The notes: generated by a model not told the origin, from the letters alone. A stretch of DNA of 48,166 bases from CAZNUM01 sp046861615 (GCA_046861615.1 JBHHUS010000007.1:1-48166), one strand, 5' to 3'. Counted from the stretch's first letter, positions 35,826-44,653 are shown. A program made the numbers and translations.

Positions 35826-37604
35826 ATGAGAATTAAGCCATTAACGCAGGATTTACGGAATAAAATTTCCGCCGGGGAAGTTGTTGAACGGCCAGCCTCC
35901 GTAGTGAAAGAGCTGGTGGAAAACAGTCTGGATGCCGGGGCCACTGAAATTTCAATCATTGTTGAAAAAGGGGGTCATCAATTGCTGCAGGTAACTGACA
36001 ACGGTTCCGGAATTTCCGCTGATGATTTGCCCTTGGCGTTTCAGCGTTACAGTACCAGTAAACTGTATGCAATTGATGATTTATTTAGAATTGAAACCCT
36101 GGGTTTTCGCGGTGAAGCTCTGGCTAGTATTGCATCGGTAGCCCGGATAAAAGTGGTTTCCTGTACTCCCGGGGAGGATGGGGCAGAACTGGAGGTGGAG
36201 GGCGAGACCCTGGCACCAATCAAGCCCGCTCCGCAGATCAGGGGAACTCAAATTACGATTCGTGATTTGTTTTACAATACGCCCGTCAGAAAAAAATTCC
36301 TGAAAACACCTCGGATAGAATTCAGGAAAATTGTTGAAATGGTCCGTCGATTCGCTTTGGCTTATCCGGAAATAACTTTCCGCCTGGTCTCCGATGAGCG
36401 GGAGATTTTGAATCTAACACCGGAAAATCTGGATGACCGGATCGTAGCGGTCATGGACCCGGCTTATCGGGGTCAGTTGCTGGCCGTGGACTACAGTAAG
36501 GGGGATTATTTCATCTCCGGTTATGTGGGTAACCTGAATCTGGTCCGTAATCGTGCCCGTGAACAGTACATTTTTCTAAATCGGCGTTATATTCAAAATC
36601 GTCTGTTGAACTCCGGTGTTTACCAGGCTTACCAATCATTGTTGAAACGGGGGGAATATCCCTTCTTTGCTCTGAATTTGGCACTTCCGCCGGATCAGGT
36701 CGATGTGAATGTGCATCCCATGAAGACGGAAGTTCGATTTCAGGATGAATGGCGAGTGTACCATGTCCTGAAATCCGCTGTATCGGAAGCATTGACTGAG
36801 ATATTAGCCACGATCCCGGATTTTGAAAAACGCCAGTTTGATTCCCGTCGTGATTGGCAGGGTACAATTGGTAATCGGGTTCAAACCTGGAGCAGTATCC
36901 CACCAGATCCGGACCAGTTAGGTTTAAAACCAACCCGGGAAGCGAAAACACAGGATCAGAATAGGTCCAGTTTGGAACGTGCTAAAACATATGTTTCTTC
37001 ATTACCGGCCAGAGATGATTTTGAACAGAACAGTATCAGCATTGAAAATATCTGGCAGGTCCACACTAAATATATTGTTTCCCAGATCAGCAGTGGATTG
37101 GTGATCATTGATCAGCATGTGGCGCATGAACGGGTACTTTATGAAGAAGCCATGGCAGCCATGAATGCACAGCCGATGGCAGCCCAGACATTATTATTTC
37201 CGGAAGTTCTGGAATTTTCAGCTGATGAATTTTCAGTCCTTTTAGACGTCCTGCCCTTTCTTGAAAAAATGGGTTTCAGAATGAAAGAGTTTGGAATTAA
37301 CACTGTTATGATAGAAGCGATTCCATCAGAAATGGGCTGGGGCAATGAAAAAAAGATAATTCGGGATATTTTAGATGAATTTTTAAAAACCAAGAAGACT
37401 TACAGCTCGTTTCAGGAAGCATTAGCAACCAGTTTTGCCTGCAAAGCGGCCGTGAAAGCTGGTGATGTACTGACCAAAGCGGAAATGCAGGAATTAGTAA
37501 ATCGGCTTTTTGGCTCTCAACATCCCTATTATTGTCCCCATGGTCGGCCGATTATTGTGCAATTATCCCTGGATGAGTTAGATCACCGATTTGAACGATC
37601 ATGA
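35826..37604 (+). CDS. mutL: DNA mismatch repair protein MutL (endonuclease type)
   Basis: A 592-residue GHKL ATPase that links MutS mismatch recognition to repair. The N-terminal motifs are ENSLDAGATEISI, TDNGSGI and TLGFRGEALASIASVA. The C-terminal dimerisation domain has the nicking-endonuclease motif in a slightly changed form, DQHVAHERVLYE, where the consensus is DQHAxxExxxxE, starting at D429. Supporting metal-site motifs are ACKAAVKAG and CPHGRP near the end. These imply a strand-nicking MutL as used in organisms without MutH. It begins 58 bases after ftcD, and its stop overlaps the miaA start (ATGA). Confidence 0.96.
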   Translation: MRIKPLTQDLRNKISAGEVVERPASVVKELVENSLDAGATEISIIVEKGGHQLLQVTDNGSGISADDLPLAFQRYSTSKLYAIDDLFRIETLGFRGEALASIASVARIKVVSCTPGEDGAELEVEGETLAPIKPAPQIRGTQITIRDLFYNTPVRKKFLKTPRIEFRKIVEMVRRFALAYPEITFRLVSDEREILNLTPENLDDRIVAVMDPAYRGQLLAVDYSKGDYFISGYVGNLNLVRNRAREQYIFLNRRYIQNRLLNSGVYQAYQSLLKRGEYPFFALNLALPPDQVDVNVHPMKTEVRFQDEWRVYHVLKSAVSEALTEILATIPDFEKRQFDSRRDWQGTIGNRVQTWSSIPPDPDQLGLKPTREAKTQDQNRSSLERAKTYVSSLPARDDFEQNSISIENIWQVHTKYIVSQISSGLVIIDQHVAHERVLYEEAMAAMNAQPMAAQTLLFPEVLEFSADEFSVLLDVLPFLEKMGFRMKEFGINTVMIEAIPSEMGWGNEKKIIRDILDEFLKTKKTYSSFQEALATSFACKAAVKAGDVLTKAEMQELVNRLFGSQHPYYCPHGRPIIVQLSLDELDHRFERS

Positions 37605-38584
37605 GTATTCGTACCCGCTCGCCATTAGAAGGAACACCCATTTTAGCGATTGTAGGGCCCACCGCCGCCGGTAAAACGCATTTTGCCATAGAGATCGCCA
37701 AACAGATCAACGGGGAGGTGATTGGATTGGATTCCCGGCAAGTGTACGCCGGAATGGAAATTGGTACGGCTCAACCAAGCCAGGAGGAACAGGCACAGGT
37801 CCTGCATCATTTAGTGGGTGTTCGCCTTCCACATCAGGCCATCTCCGCCGGTGAATATGTTCGCCTGGTGGAAGGAGTAGTGGAGGACATTATCCAACGG
37901 AAACATCAGCCGATTTTATGCGGTGGCGCCGGGTTGTACTATCGGGCCCTAAGACGGGGAATTTTCATCGGGAGTACAACCGACCTCGCTATCCGGGCTA
38001 AACTGGAAAAAGAATATGATACGAAGGGGGGGGAGACCATGTTGGAGCGACTGAAAGCGCTTGATCCGGCCTATGCCGGTATTGTCCATCCAAACAATAA
38101 GAAACGCCTGATTCGTGCACTGGAGATATTTGAATCTACCGGTGCTCCACCTTCCATTCATTTCCAACAACAGCAACGGGAACAACTTGAATCGGTCATT
38201 AATATGTTTACTGTTTTGATAACGGTGGAAATTAAAAAACTGGAAGCCAGAATCGGCCGTCGCACCGACGCCATGTTAGCTGCCGGATGGGTTGGAGAAG
38301 TGGAACGCCTGCGGTCAACCGGATCAATTGATAATGTTCATCCGTCTGACTCCATCGGTTACCATCAGATTAAGCGTCATCTGGAAGGTGGTCTGACCTA
38401 TAAAGAAATGGTTCAGGAGATTAACACCAAAACTCGACAATATGCCCGGAAACAACTGAAATGGTTCCAAAAGGAACCGATTAACCTGATTATTGATCTG
38501 ACTAATGTGAATGACCTCAGTGAAGCAGTCGGAGAAGTCATTGATGGTTTTAATTCCTTTTTAAAGGGTCGCAATCAGTTGTAA
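37601..38584 (+). CDS. miaA: tRNA dimethylallyltransferase
   Basis: A 327-residue enzyme that adds a dimethylallyl group to A37 of tRNAs reading codons that start with U. Walker A is in IVGPTAAGKTHFAIEIA near residue 18, followed by VIGLDSRQVYAGMEIGTAQPS, HHLVGVRLP and GGAGLYYRAL, all MiaA signatures. The C-terminal TKTRQYARKQLKWFQKE segment is also diagnostic. The length is typical. The ATG overlaps the mutL stop; the mutL-miaA pairing is widely conserved. It is the last gene of its run before the pyr leader. Confidence 0.96.
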   Translation: MSIRTRSPLEGTPILAIVGPTAAGKTHFAIEIAKQINGEVIGLDSRQVYAGMEIGTAQPSQEEQAQVLHHLVGVRLPHQAISAGEYVRLVEGVVEDIIQRKHQPILCGGAGLYYRALRRGIFIGSTTDLAIRAKLEKEYDTKGGETMLERLKALDPAYAGIVHPNNKKRLIRALEIFESTGAPPSIHFQQQQREQLESVINMFTVLITVEIKKLEARIGRRTDAMLAAGWVGEVERLRSTGSIDNVHPSDSIGYHQIKRHLEGGLTYKEMVQEINTKTRQYARKQLKWFQKEPINLIIDLTNVNDLSEAVGEVIDGFNSFLKGRNQL

Positions 38585-38603
38585 TTTTATTCCAGTTATT
38601 AAA

Positions 38604-38700
38604 CCCTTTAATCCATTCCAGCGAGAAGGAAAGGGCAGAGAATTAAACCTCCGTGATTGGAAATCCTGGAATTGGATAACCCATTGCCCGGAGGTTTTTT
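38604..38700 (+). promoter_or_regulatory. pyr operon attenuator leader (candidate PyrR-binding)
   Basis: This leader lies directly before pyrR and has three competing folds. First, an anti-antiterminator: CCCTTT (38604-38609) pairs with AAAGGG (38630-38635) around a bulge and a loop containing TCCAGCGAG, close to the core of the PyrR-binding consensus (ARUCCNGNGAGGYU). Second, an antiterminator: 38611-38621 (ATCCATTCCAG) pairs with 38666-38677 (CTGGAATTGGAT) over 11 base pairs with one bulge. Third, the terminator at 38646-38700. The first two use the same bases, and the second encloses the 5' arm of the third. Pairings are read directly; PyrR control is inference. Confidence 0.7.
38646..38700 (+). 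terminator. Intrinsic terminator in the pyr leader
   Basis: AACCTCCG (38646-38653) pairs with CGGAGGTT (38689-38696), overlapping a run of six T (38695-38700). The loop of 35 bases is long because it holds the antiterminator's 3' strand. It sits 17 bases before the pyrR start, where it can act as a regulated terminator. It could also end transcripts from miaA. Confidence 0.8.
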
Positions 38701-38717
38701 ATTAATGGGAGGTATTT

Positions 38718-39272
38718 GTGACGGCGATTAAAAAAAAACTGGTGATGGACTCCACTGCATTAAATCGATCCATTACCCGAATGGCGCATGAAATCCTGGA
38801 ACGCAACAGTGGTGCGGAAAACCTGATTCTCGTTGGTATTTTAACCCGGGGGGAACCGCTGGCGAAGCGATTACAGCAGTTGATGAAATCTATTTCAGGG
38901 ATTGACATTCCCATCGGCTCAGTAGATATTACTTTTCACCGGGATGATTTCAGAGAACGACTGGTAGTCCCGCAGGTGAAAGGCACGGACATTCCCGACT
39001 CTATTGATGATAAAACCATTGTTCTGGTGGATGATGTGCTGTTTACGGGGCGAACCATCCGGGCAGCAATGGAGGAACTAAATGCTTTCGGTCGTCCGGC
39101 AGCCGTCCAGCTGGCGATTTTAGTGGACCGCGGCCACCGGGAAATGCCCATTCGAGCGGATTTTGTGGGGAAGAATATTCCCACCCACGAAGAGGAACAG
39201 GTAGCCGTTCATTTGACGGAAGTTGATGGAACGGATCGGGTGCAGTTGATTCGTTCAAGGGAGGTGGAATAA
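38718..39272 (+). CDS. pyrR: Pyrimidine operon attenuation regulator / uracil phosphoribosyltransferase PyrR
   Basis: A 184-residue type I PRTase-fold protein. In bacteria with PyrR attenuation it binds pyr leader RNA when UMP or UTP is high and so favours termination; many copies also have uracil phosphoribosyltransferase activity. The PRPP loop is at about residues 103-115 (LVDDVLFTGRTIRAA), followed by the PyrR-specific AILVDRGHREMPIRADFVGKN. The N-terminal MDSTALNRSITRMAHEI is also typical. It starts at GTG 38718 behind a strong ribosome binding site (GGGAGG, 38707-38712), just after the leader terminator, and its TAA overlaps the pyrB ATG by one base. Confidence 0.95.
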   Translation: MTAIKKKLVMDSTALNRSITRMAHEILERNSGAENLILVGILTRGEPLAKRLQQLMKSISGIDIPIGSVDITFHRDDFRERLVVPQVKGTDIPDSIDDKTIVLVDDVLFTGRTIRAAMEELNAFGRPAAVQLAILVDRGHREMPIRADFVGKNIPTHEEEQVAVHLTEVDGTDRVQLIRSREVE

Positions 39273-40210
39273 TGCTGCAACAAAAGCATTTACTGGGGCT
39301 TCAGGATTACCCGGTTGAAGATATTAAAACAATCATCAACACTGCTTTTAAATTTCGGGAAGTCCTGGATCGGCCGATTAAAAAAGTACCTTCCCTCCAG
39401 GGAAAAACAATTGTAAACCTGTTTTTTGAAAATTCAACCCGCACCAGAATCAGTTTCGAATTAGCTCAAAAACGATTGAGCGCTGATACGGTGAATTTCT
39501 CTGCGGCTTCCTCCAGTTTAAAAAAGGGAGAGAGTTTCAAAGACACAGCTCAAAATATTGAAGCGATGAAAATCGATGCGGTTGTAATGCGTCATCCCAC
39601 CCCCGGTTCACCCTATCATTTGACTAAGTATATCGATGCAGTGGTTATTAATGCCGGTGACGGGACCCATGAACATCCTACCCAGGCAATTCTGGATATG
39701 ATGAGCCTCCAGGAAAAATTTGGGGATTTAAAGGGGTTGAAAGTGGGAATTATCGGAGACATTGCCCACAGCCGGGTAGCCCTCAGTAATATTTTCGGTT
39801 TAACCAAACTGGGGGCGGAAATTCAGATTTGTGGTCCGGCAACCATGATTCCACCGAATATAAATGATTTGAACGTGACGGTGAATTATAATCTGGATGA
39901 AGTTATTGAATGGGCGGATGCTTTAAATGTATTGCGGATTCAGCGGGAGCGCATGGGGGTGGGACTCGTTCCCTCTGTTCGGGAATACCGGAGTCTGTTT
40001 GGGATCAACGCTGAACGCTTATCCCGCCATCAAAAGGAATTAGTTATCATGCATCCAGGTCCCATGAACCGGGGTGTAGAAATTGACAGCGTTGTGGCTG
40101 ACAGTGACCAGGCGATTATTCTGGATCAGGTTTTAAACGGTGTCGCCTCGCGGATGGCAATTCTGTTTCTCCTGCTGGGAGGGAAACAGGATGATGAAAG
40201 GAATAATTGA
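39272..40210 (+). CDS. pyrB: Aspartate carbamoyltransferase catalytic subunit
   Basis: A 312-residue enzyme that makes carbamoyl-aspartate from carbamoyl phosphate and aspartate, the committed step of pyrimidine synthesis. The carbamoyl-phosphate motif reads FFENSTRTRISFE, the loop from the neighbouring subunit SSSLKKGESFKDT supplies the lysine, and HEHPTQAILD follows. The aspartate-binding domain has MHPGPMNRGVEI. No regulatory subunit gene (pyrI) follows, so it is of the unregulated trimeric class, in keeping with RNA-level control by PyrR. It overlaps the pyrR stop by one base and pyrC starts at its 3' end. Confidence 0.96.
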   Translation: MLQQKHLLGLQDYPVEDIKTIINTAFKFREVLDRPIKKVPSLQGKTIVNLFFENSTRTRISFELAQKRLSADTVNFSAASSSLKKGESFKDTAQNIEAMKIDAVVMRHPTPGSPYHLTKYIDAVVINAGDGTHEHPTQAILDMMSLQEKFGDLKGLKVGIIGDIAHSRVALSNIFGLTKLGAEIQICGPATMIPPNINDLNVTVNYNLDEVIEWADALNVLRIQRERMGVGLVPSVREYRSLFGINAERLSRHQKELVIMHPGPMNRGVEIDSVVADSDQAIILDQVLNGVASRMAILFLLLGGKQDDERNN

Positions 40211-40211
40211 T

Positions 40212-41504
40212 ATGAAAATCATAAAGGTACCAAACGAACTCGTCCTTAAAGACGGTATTATCCTGGACCCTTTGAATCGAAAGGAAATAAAGGGGCATCT
40301 GGTTTTAAAAAATGGAAAAATCAAATCAGTTGGTCTCCAGACGATACCGAAAGGAGCTGAAATAATTGATTGTAGCGGATTGGTAATAACACATGGTTTT
40401 TGTGATTTACACGTTCATTTTCGCGAGCCGGGTCGGGAGGATAAGGAAACGTTACAAACCGGATCCATGGCTGCTCTGGCTGGTGGTTTCACCCGTGTAT
40501 GTGTTATGCCAAACACGGACCCGCCCATGGATTCTCCCGAGGCTATCCGGTTCATTCGGGAAAAGGCGAATGAAACCGCCGTTCACATCCATCCCGTTGG
40601 TGCTATAACCAAAGGTCAGGCTGGAAAGGAGTTGGTTGAAATGGGCGCCATGATCCATGAAGGTGCCGTGGCATTCAGCGATGATGGATTGCCTGTGACG
40701 AACGGGACGGTGATGAGAAAAGCATTGGAGTACAGTACCATGTTTTCCATTCCGGTAATTAATCATGCGGAGGATCAGGATTTAAGGTCCGATGGTATCA
40801 TGAATGAAGGGCCGGTTTCCACGGAGCTGGGATTGAGTGGGATTCTCGGGTTGTCGGAATCAATTATGATTTACCGCGATCTGGAATTAAGTAAACTAAC
40901 CGGGGCTCAGTTGCATGTACCGCACGTTAGTACTGCCCAGTCAGCAGCGTTGATCCGGTCGGCAAAAAATACTTTCTCCGGTATAACTGCTGAAGTAACC
41001 CCGCATCATCTGTATTTTAACGATGAACAGCTTAAATCCTTTAACACCAATTTGAAAGTAGCTCCACCGATCCGGGGAGAAACAGACCGGTTGAAATTGA
41101 TTGAAGCGGTTTTAGATGGTACAATTGATTGTATTGCGACGGATCACGCTCCCCATACGATTGAAGAAAAAGAAGCCACCTTTGACCTGGCCCCCTTTGG
41201 AATGATTGGCCTGGAATCCTGTTTCGGAGTCGTGAACAAAGTGTTAGTTGCAGAACATGAACTTCCCTTTATGAAATTAATTCGAAAATTGACGGTCAAT
41301 CCGCGTCGGGTGATGGGATTCAATTTTGATTTATTTAGCAAAGGTACGCTGGCGGAATTGGTTATATTCGACAGAAACCAGGACTGGCGTTTTGAAGTCG
41401 GTAATATTTATTCCCGCTCAAAAAATACTCCTTTTGTGGGCGAAAGACTGCATGGTAAGGTCCGCTACACTATCACCAGGGGGAACATTGCGCTAATTTC
41501 CTGA
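40212..41504 (+). CDS. pyrC: Dihydroorotase
   Basis: A roughly 430-residue zinc amidohydrolase that cyclises carbamoyl-aspartate to dihydroorotate. The metal-binding CDLHVHFREPG (HxH), the HAEDQDLRSD and TPHHL histidines, and the late ATDHAPH aspartate are all present. Length matches the type I (PyrC of Gram-positives) form. The start is uncertain: ATG 40212 directly follows the pyrB stop and is my choice, but a better ribosome binding site (GGGAGGG, 40177-40183) stands before an in-frame ATG at 40191, giving 7 more residues. The other pyr genes (carAB, pyrD, pyrF, pyrE) are not in the window. Confidence 0.93.
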   Translation: MKIIKVPNELVLKDGIILDPLNRKEIKGHLVLKNGKIKSVGLQTIPKGAEIIDCSGLVITHGFCDLHVHFREPGREDKETLQTGSMAALAGGFTRVCVMPNTDPPMDSPEAIRFIREKANETAVHIHPVGAITKGQAGKELVEMGAMIHEGAVAFSDDGLPVTNGTVMRKALEYSTMFSIPVINHAEDQDLRSDGIMNEGPVSTELGLSGILGLSESIMIYRDLELSKLTGAQLHVPHVSTAQSAALIRSAKNTFSGITAEVTPHHLYFNDEQLKSFNTNLKVAPPIRGETDRLKLIEAVLDGTIDCIATDHAPHTIEEKEATFDLAPFGMIGLESCFGVVNKVLVAEHELPFMKLIRKLTVNPRRVMGFNFDLFSKGTLAELVIFDRNQDWRFEVGNIYSRSKNTPFVGERLHGKVRYTITRGNIALIS

Positions 41505-41562
41505 CAATTGGATATTGATTAAACGGGTAAGGGAAGAGTATTTGTTAAAGGGTGAATTAAGG

Positions 41563-41592
41563 TTGACTGGCATAAACCGGCAATACTACTTT
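41563..41592 (+). promoter_or_regulatory. Possible promoter of the rplM-frr block
   Basis: TTGACT (41563-41568) is followed after 18 bases by TACTTT (41587-41592), in the 114-base gap between pyrC and rplM. The -35 is good, the -10 is weak. A promoter is expected here because the block switches from pyrimidine to ribosomal genes, but the motif alone is only suggestive. Confidence 0.35.
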
Positions 41593-41618
41593 CTCGGGCT
41601 ATTTTTGAATCGAAAATC

Positions 41619-42047
41619 ATGAAGACAAAAACATTAAAAGCAGCTGAAATAAACAAGGGCTGGTACATAGCAGACGCCGAGGGGAAAACCCTGGGCCGGT
41701 TTGCCAGCGAAATTGCTAAAATTTTACGAGGAAAACATAAACCCTCCTTTTCACCCAATCTGGATATGGGGGATTTTGTAATCGTTGTCAATGCCGAAAA
41801 AGTAAAATTGACGGGAAATAAGGAACGGGGTAAAAATTATTTCAAACATTCCGGTTATCCCGGTGGAACTTCTTTCACGGATGTTGATCATTTACGTCGA
41901 ACGCATCCGGAGCGGATTGTCGAATCGGCAGTGAAGGGAATGTTACCAAAAAATCGGCTTGGCAGAGCATTAATCAAGCATCTTAAGGTGTACACCGGAC
42001 CTGCCCATCCTCACACCGCTCAACAACCAAAGGTATTGGACATTTAA
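41619..42047 (+). CDS. rplM: 50S ribosomal protein L13
   Basis: A 142-residue large-subunit protein that binds 23S rRNA early in assembly. The family segments WYIADAEGKTLGRFASEIAKILRGK, GDFVIVVNAEKVKLTGNK and VKGMLPKNRLGRALIKHLKVYTGPAHPH are all present, and the length is standard. It is the first gene of the rplM-rpsI-rpsB-tsf-pyrH-frr run and its TAA overlaps the rpsI ATG by one base. Confidence 0.98.
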   Translation: MKTKTLKAAEINKGWYIADAEGKTLGRFASEIAKILRGKHKPSFSPNLDMGDFVIVVNAEKVKLTGNKERGKNYFKHSGYPGGTSFTDVDHLRRTHPERIVESAVKGMLPKNRLGRALIKHLKVYTGPAHPHTAQQPKVLDI

Positions 42048-42439
42048 TGGCACAAGCAGTTTATCATGCTGTTGGTCGTCGGAAACGTTCTGTTGCCCGG
42101 GTGTATATGGTCCCGGGTAAAGGATCAATTAAGATCAATGGCGTACCCTATAAAGATTATTTATGTCGAGACACCCTGGCTACCGTTGTGACCCAACCGC
42201 TGGAACTCACTGACCAATTGGAAGCGTATGATATTGATGTCAATGTATATGGTGGAGGACTGAGCGGTCAGGCCGGCGCCATCCGGTTGGGTATTGCCCG
42301 GATATTGAATGAGGTGAATAGTGATTTTCGTCCCCGACTGAAAGATCAGGGCTTTCTTACCCGGGATTCCCGACAGGTGGAACGGAAAAAATACGGTCAG
42401 CCCGGCGCGCGTAAACGCTTTCAATTTTCTAAACGATAA
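42047..42439 (+). CDS. rpsI: 30S ribosomal protein S9
   Basis: A 130-residue small-subunit protein whose basic C-terminal tail reaches the P-site tRNA. The start AVGRRKRSVARVYMVPGKG, the central GGGLSGQAGAIRLGIARIL and the KKYGQPGARKRFQFSKR tail are classic S9. It overlaps rplM by one base and is followed 6 bases later by rpsB. Confidence 0.98.
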   Translation: MAQAVYHAVGRRKRSVARVYMVPGKGSIKINGVPYKDYLCRDTLATVVTQPLELTDQLEAYDIDVNVYGGGLSGQAGAIRLGIARILNEVNSDFRPRLKDQGFLTRDSRQVERKKYGQPGARKRFQFSKR

Positions 42440-42445
42440 TATTTT

Positions 42446-43309
42446 ATGACAGAAGTTACATTTGAAGATTTATTGAGTACCGGGGCTCATTTCGGCCACG
42501 TGACTCGTAAATGGCACCCCAATTTTAAGCCTTTCATTTTGATGGAAAAAAATGGCGTGCATATCATTAATCTTGAAGAAACGATTCTGAATTTGAATCG
42601 TGCTCTGGAGTTTATTCGTTCCATCCTGAAAAATAACGGCGAAATCCTGTTTGTTGGGACTAAAAAACAGGCCCGGGACATTGTTCAACAGGAAGCTGAC
42701 CGCTGTGGCATGTTCTACGTGGTGGAGCGCTGGCTGGGTGGAACGCTGACCAATTTTTCAACCATTAAAAAGAGTATTAAACGGTTACATCTTTTGGAAA
42801 AGGAAGGCTCTCACATTTATGATAACCTGACCAAGAAGGAAATCCAGAAATTAAACCGGGAAAGAATCAAATTAGCCGATCAACACCGGGGGATCAAGGA
42901 TATGAAACGACTGCCCGATGCGATTGTAGTAGTGGATGCACGGCATGAAATTACGGCAATCATGGAAGCCAATCGTCTTGGAATTCCAATTATTGCCATT
43001 ATCGATTCAAACACTGATCCGACCATGATTGATTACCCGATTCCTGCCAATGATGATTCCATTCGTACGATTCAGTTAATCATTGCTGCCGTTGCCGATA
43101 CAGTTCTGGAATCGACCGGGAAGGCCGTTTCAGAGATGGAAGCGGAAGAAAAGGATGAAGCAGCTGTTAAGACTGAAAGTGTTGAATCGCCTGCCCCCGA
43201 AGCTGAAGCCAAAACTGAAACCGCGGAAGCAGAAGTTTTAGAATCAGCCACCGTGGAATCAGCTCCGGTTGCAGCGGATGTAGCTGTAGAAGTCGAAGAG
43301 GGAAAATGA
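42446..43309 (+). CDS. rpsB: 30S ribosomal protein S2 with long acidic C-terminal extension
   Basis: A 287-residue S2, the small-subunit protein between head and body near S1. Core signatures include GAHFGHVTRKWHPNFKPFI, LFVGTKKQARDIVQ, ERWLGGTLTNFSTIKKSI and PDAIVVVDARHEITAIMEANRLGIPIIAI. Typical S2 proteins are about 230-260 residues. From about residue 230 the sequence becomes an Ala/Glu/Val-rich acidic tail that is not part of the S2 fold and looks disordered. The end overlaps the tsf ATG by 4 bases (ATGA), so rpsB-tsf translation is probably coupled, the common arrangement. Confidence 0.98.
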   Translation: MTEVTFEDLLSTGAHFGHVTRKWHPNFKPFILMEKNGVHIINLEETILNLNRALEFIRSILKNNGEILFVGTKKQARDIVQQEADRCGMFYVVERWLGGTLTNFSTIKKSIKRLHLLEKEGSHIYDNLTKKEIQKLNRERIKLADQHRGIKDMKRLPDAIVVVDARHEITAIMEANRLGIPIIAIIDSNTDPTMIDYPIPANDDSIRTIQLIIAAVADTVLESTGKAVSEMEAEEKDEAAVKTESVESPAPEAEAKTETAEAEVLESATVESAPVAADVAVEVEEGK

Positions 43310-43923
43310 CTATTGATGCAAAAATTGTAAAGGAACTCCGGGATAAAACCGGTGCCGGCATGATGGATTGTAAGCGAGCGCTGATGGAAACGGAGGGGGA
43401 TATAGAAAAGGCAGTTGACCATTTACGGAAAACGGGAATTGCCAAGGCGGAGAAAAAGGGTAGCCGGACGGCAAAAGAAGGCCTTATCTTCGCTTACATT
43501 CACCACGGCGGGCGTCTGGGCGTCCTGGTGGAATTGAACTGTGAAACTGATTTTGTGGCCAAGACAGAGGGATTTGAAGACCTGGCGCACAATATTGCCA
43601 TGCAGATTGCCGCTACTAATCCCCTGGCAATTCGACGGGAAGACCTGGATACTACCATCATCGAGCGGGAAAAGGATATTTATCTGGAACAAGCCAGAGC
43701 TTCGGATAAGCCGGAGAGCATCATTGAAAAAATGGTAAATGGCCGTCTGGAAAAGTATTACCAGGAGGCGTGTTTACTGGAACAGCCGTTTATTAAGGAT
43801 CCGGACCGGAAGGTTCAGGACCTGTTAACAGAGGCGGTGGCCACCCTGGGTGAGAATATTGTCTTGAACCGGTTTACTCGTTTTGCTATTGGTGAGGAAG
43901 CAAGCAACGGCCAATTGCATTAA
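43306..43923 (+). CDS. tsf: Elongation factor Ts
   Basis: A 205-residue guanine nucleotide exchange factor for EF-Tu. The N-terminal UBA-like domain has LRDKTGAGMMDCKRALMETEGDIEKA, and the NCETDFVAKTEGFEDL segment carries the conserved TDFVA that contacts EF-Tu. At 205 residues it is the short form, lacking the extra subdomains of E. coli EF-Ts (about 283), as in Thermus. It overlaps rpsB by 4 bases; pyrH follows after 9 bases. Confidence 0.96.
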   Translation: MTIDAKIVKELRDKTGAGMMDCKRALMETEGDIEKAVDHLRKTGIAKAEKKGSRTAKEGLIFAYIHHGGRLGVLVELNCETDFVAKTEGFEDLAHNIAMQIAATNPLAIRREDLDTTIIEREKDIYLEQARASDKPESIIEKMVNGRLEKYYQEACLLEQPFIKDPDRKVQDLLTEAVATLGENIVLNRFTRFAIGEEASNGQLH

Positions 43924-43932
43924 TTACTTTAT

Positions 43933-44649
43933 ATGACCAAACCTGTTTACGGTCGCGTCCTGCTGAAATTGAGCGGGGAAGTACTGGCAGGAAAACAGGG
44001 TTTTGGTATTGATCCTCAACGGGCACACGAGTTAGCCCAGGAAATCAAAACCGTTCACGAATTAGGTGTTAAAATCGGTTTAATTATTGGCGCCGGTAAC
44101 ATTTTCCGTGGTATGCAGGCAGCCAGTAAGGGAATGGAACGGGTCACTGGTGACTATTTGGGGATGCTGGCAACGATCATGAATGCAATTAGTGTTCAGG
44201 ATGCCCTGGAGAATATCGGTTGTGAAACCCGTACCCTGTCAGCAATCACCGTATCCCAGATTTCTGAATCCTATATTCGCCGCCGGGCATTGCGGCATCT
44301 GGAGAAAAACAGAATTGTCCTCGTCGCCGGGGGTACCGGAAATCCCTATTTTACAACCGATACAGCAGCGGCCTTGCGGGCAACGGAATTAAAGGCAGAC
44401 GTCCTGCTGAAGGGCACCAAAGTGGATGGTGTTTATGACAAAGATCCCGTATTAAATTCGGATGCCCGGAAATATAAATCCGTTACCTATGATGAGGTCC
44501 TGCGTAAAAATTTACAGGTCATGGACTTAACAGCGATTACACTGTGCAAGGAAAACGGACTTTCAATCCGTGTCTTTGGCATTAACCGTGCGGGGGAATT
44601 AAAACGGGTTATTCTGGGTGAAGAAGTTGGAACGACCGTAACGGAATGA
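43933..44649 (+). CDS. pyrH: Uridylate kinase
   Basis: A 238-residue amino-acid-kinase-fold enzyme that phosphorylates UMP to UDP, usually a hexamer activated by GTP and inhibited by UTP. The start VLLKLSGEVLAGKQGFGID, the GLIIGAGNIFRGM glycine loop, GDYLGMLATIMNAI and GGTGNPYFTTDTAAALRA are standard. It is needed for CTP and dTTP supply and connects the pyr operon to nucleotide pools. In the common tsf-pyrH-frr order it is followed by frr after only 4 bases (ATG at 44654). Confidence 0.97.
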   Translation: MTKPVYGRVLLKLSGEVLAGKQGFGIDPQRAHELAQEIKTVHELGVKIGLIIGAGNIFRGMQAASKGMERVTGDYLGMLATIMNAISVQDALENIGCETRTLSAITVSQISESYIRRRALRHLEKNRIVLVAGGTGNPYFTTDTAAALRATELKADVLLKGTKVDGVYDKDPVLNSDARKYKSVTYDEVLRKNLQVMDLTAITLCKENGLSIRVFGINRAGELKRVILGEEVGTTVTE

Positions 44650-44653
44650 ATTG

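Noticed and set aside
36511..36951. Minus-strand ORF of 146 residues inside mutL
   Set aside because: It lies wholly within a well-supported conserved gene and its translation shows no recognisable motif or composition typical of a real protein.
43072..43422. Long antisense ORF opposite the rpsB tail and tsf start
   Set aside because: The low-complexity Ala/Glu codons of the S2 tail keep the opposite strand free of stops; the translated product has no recognisable features and overlaps two certain genes.
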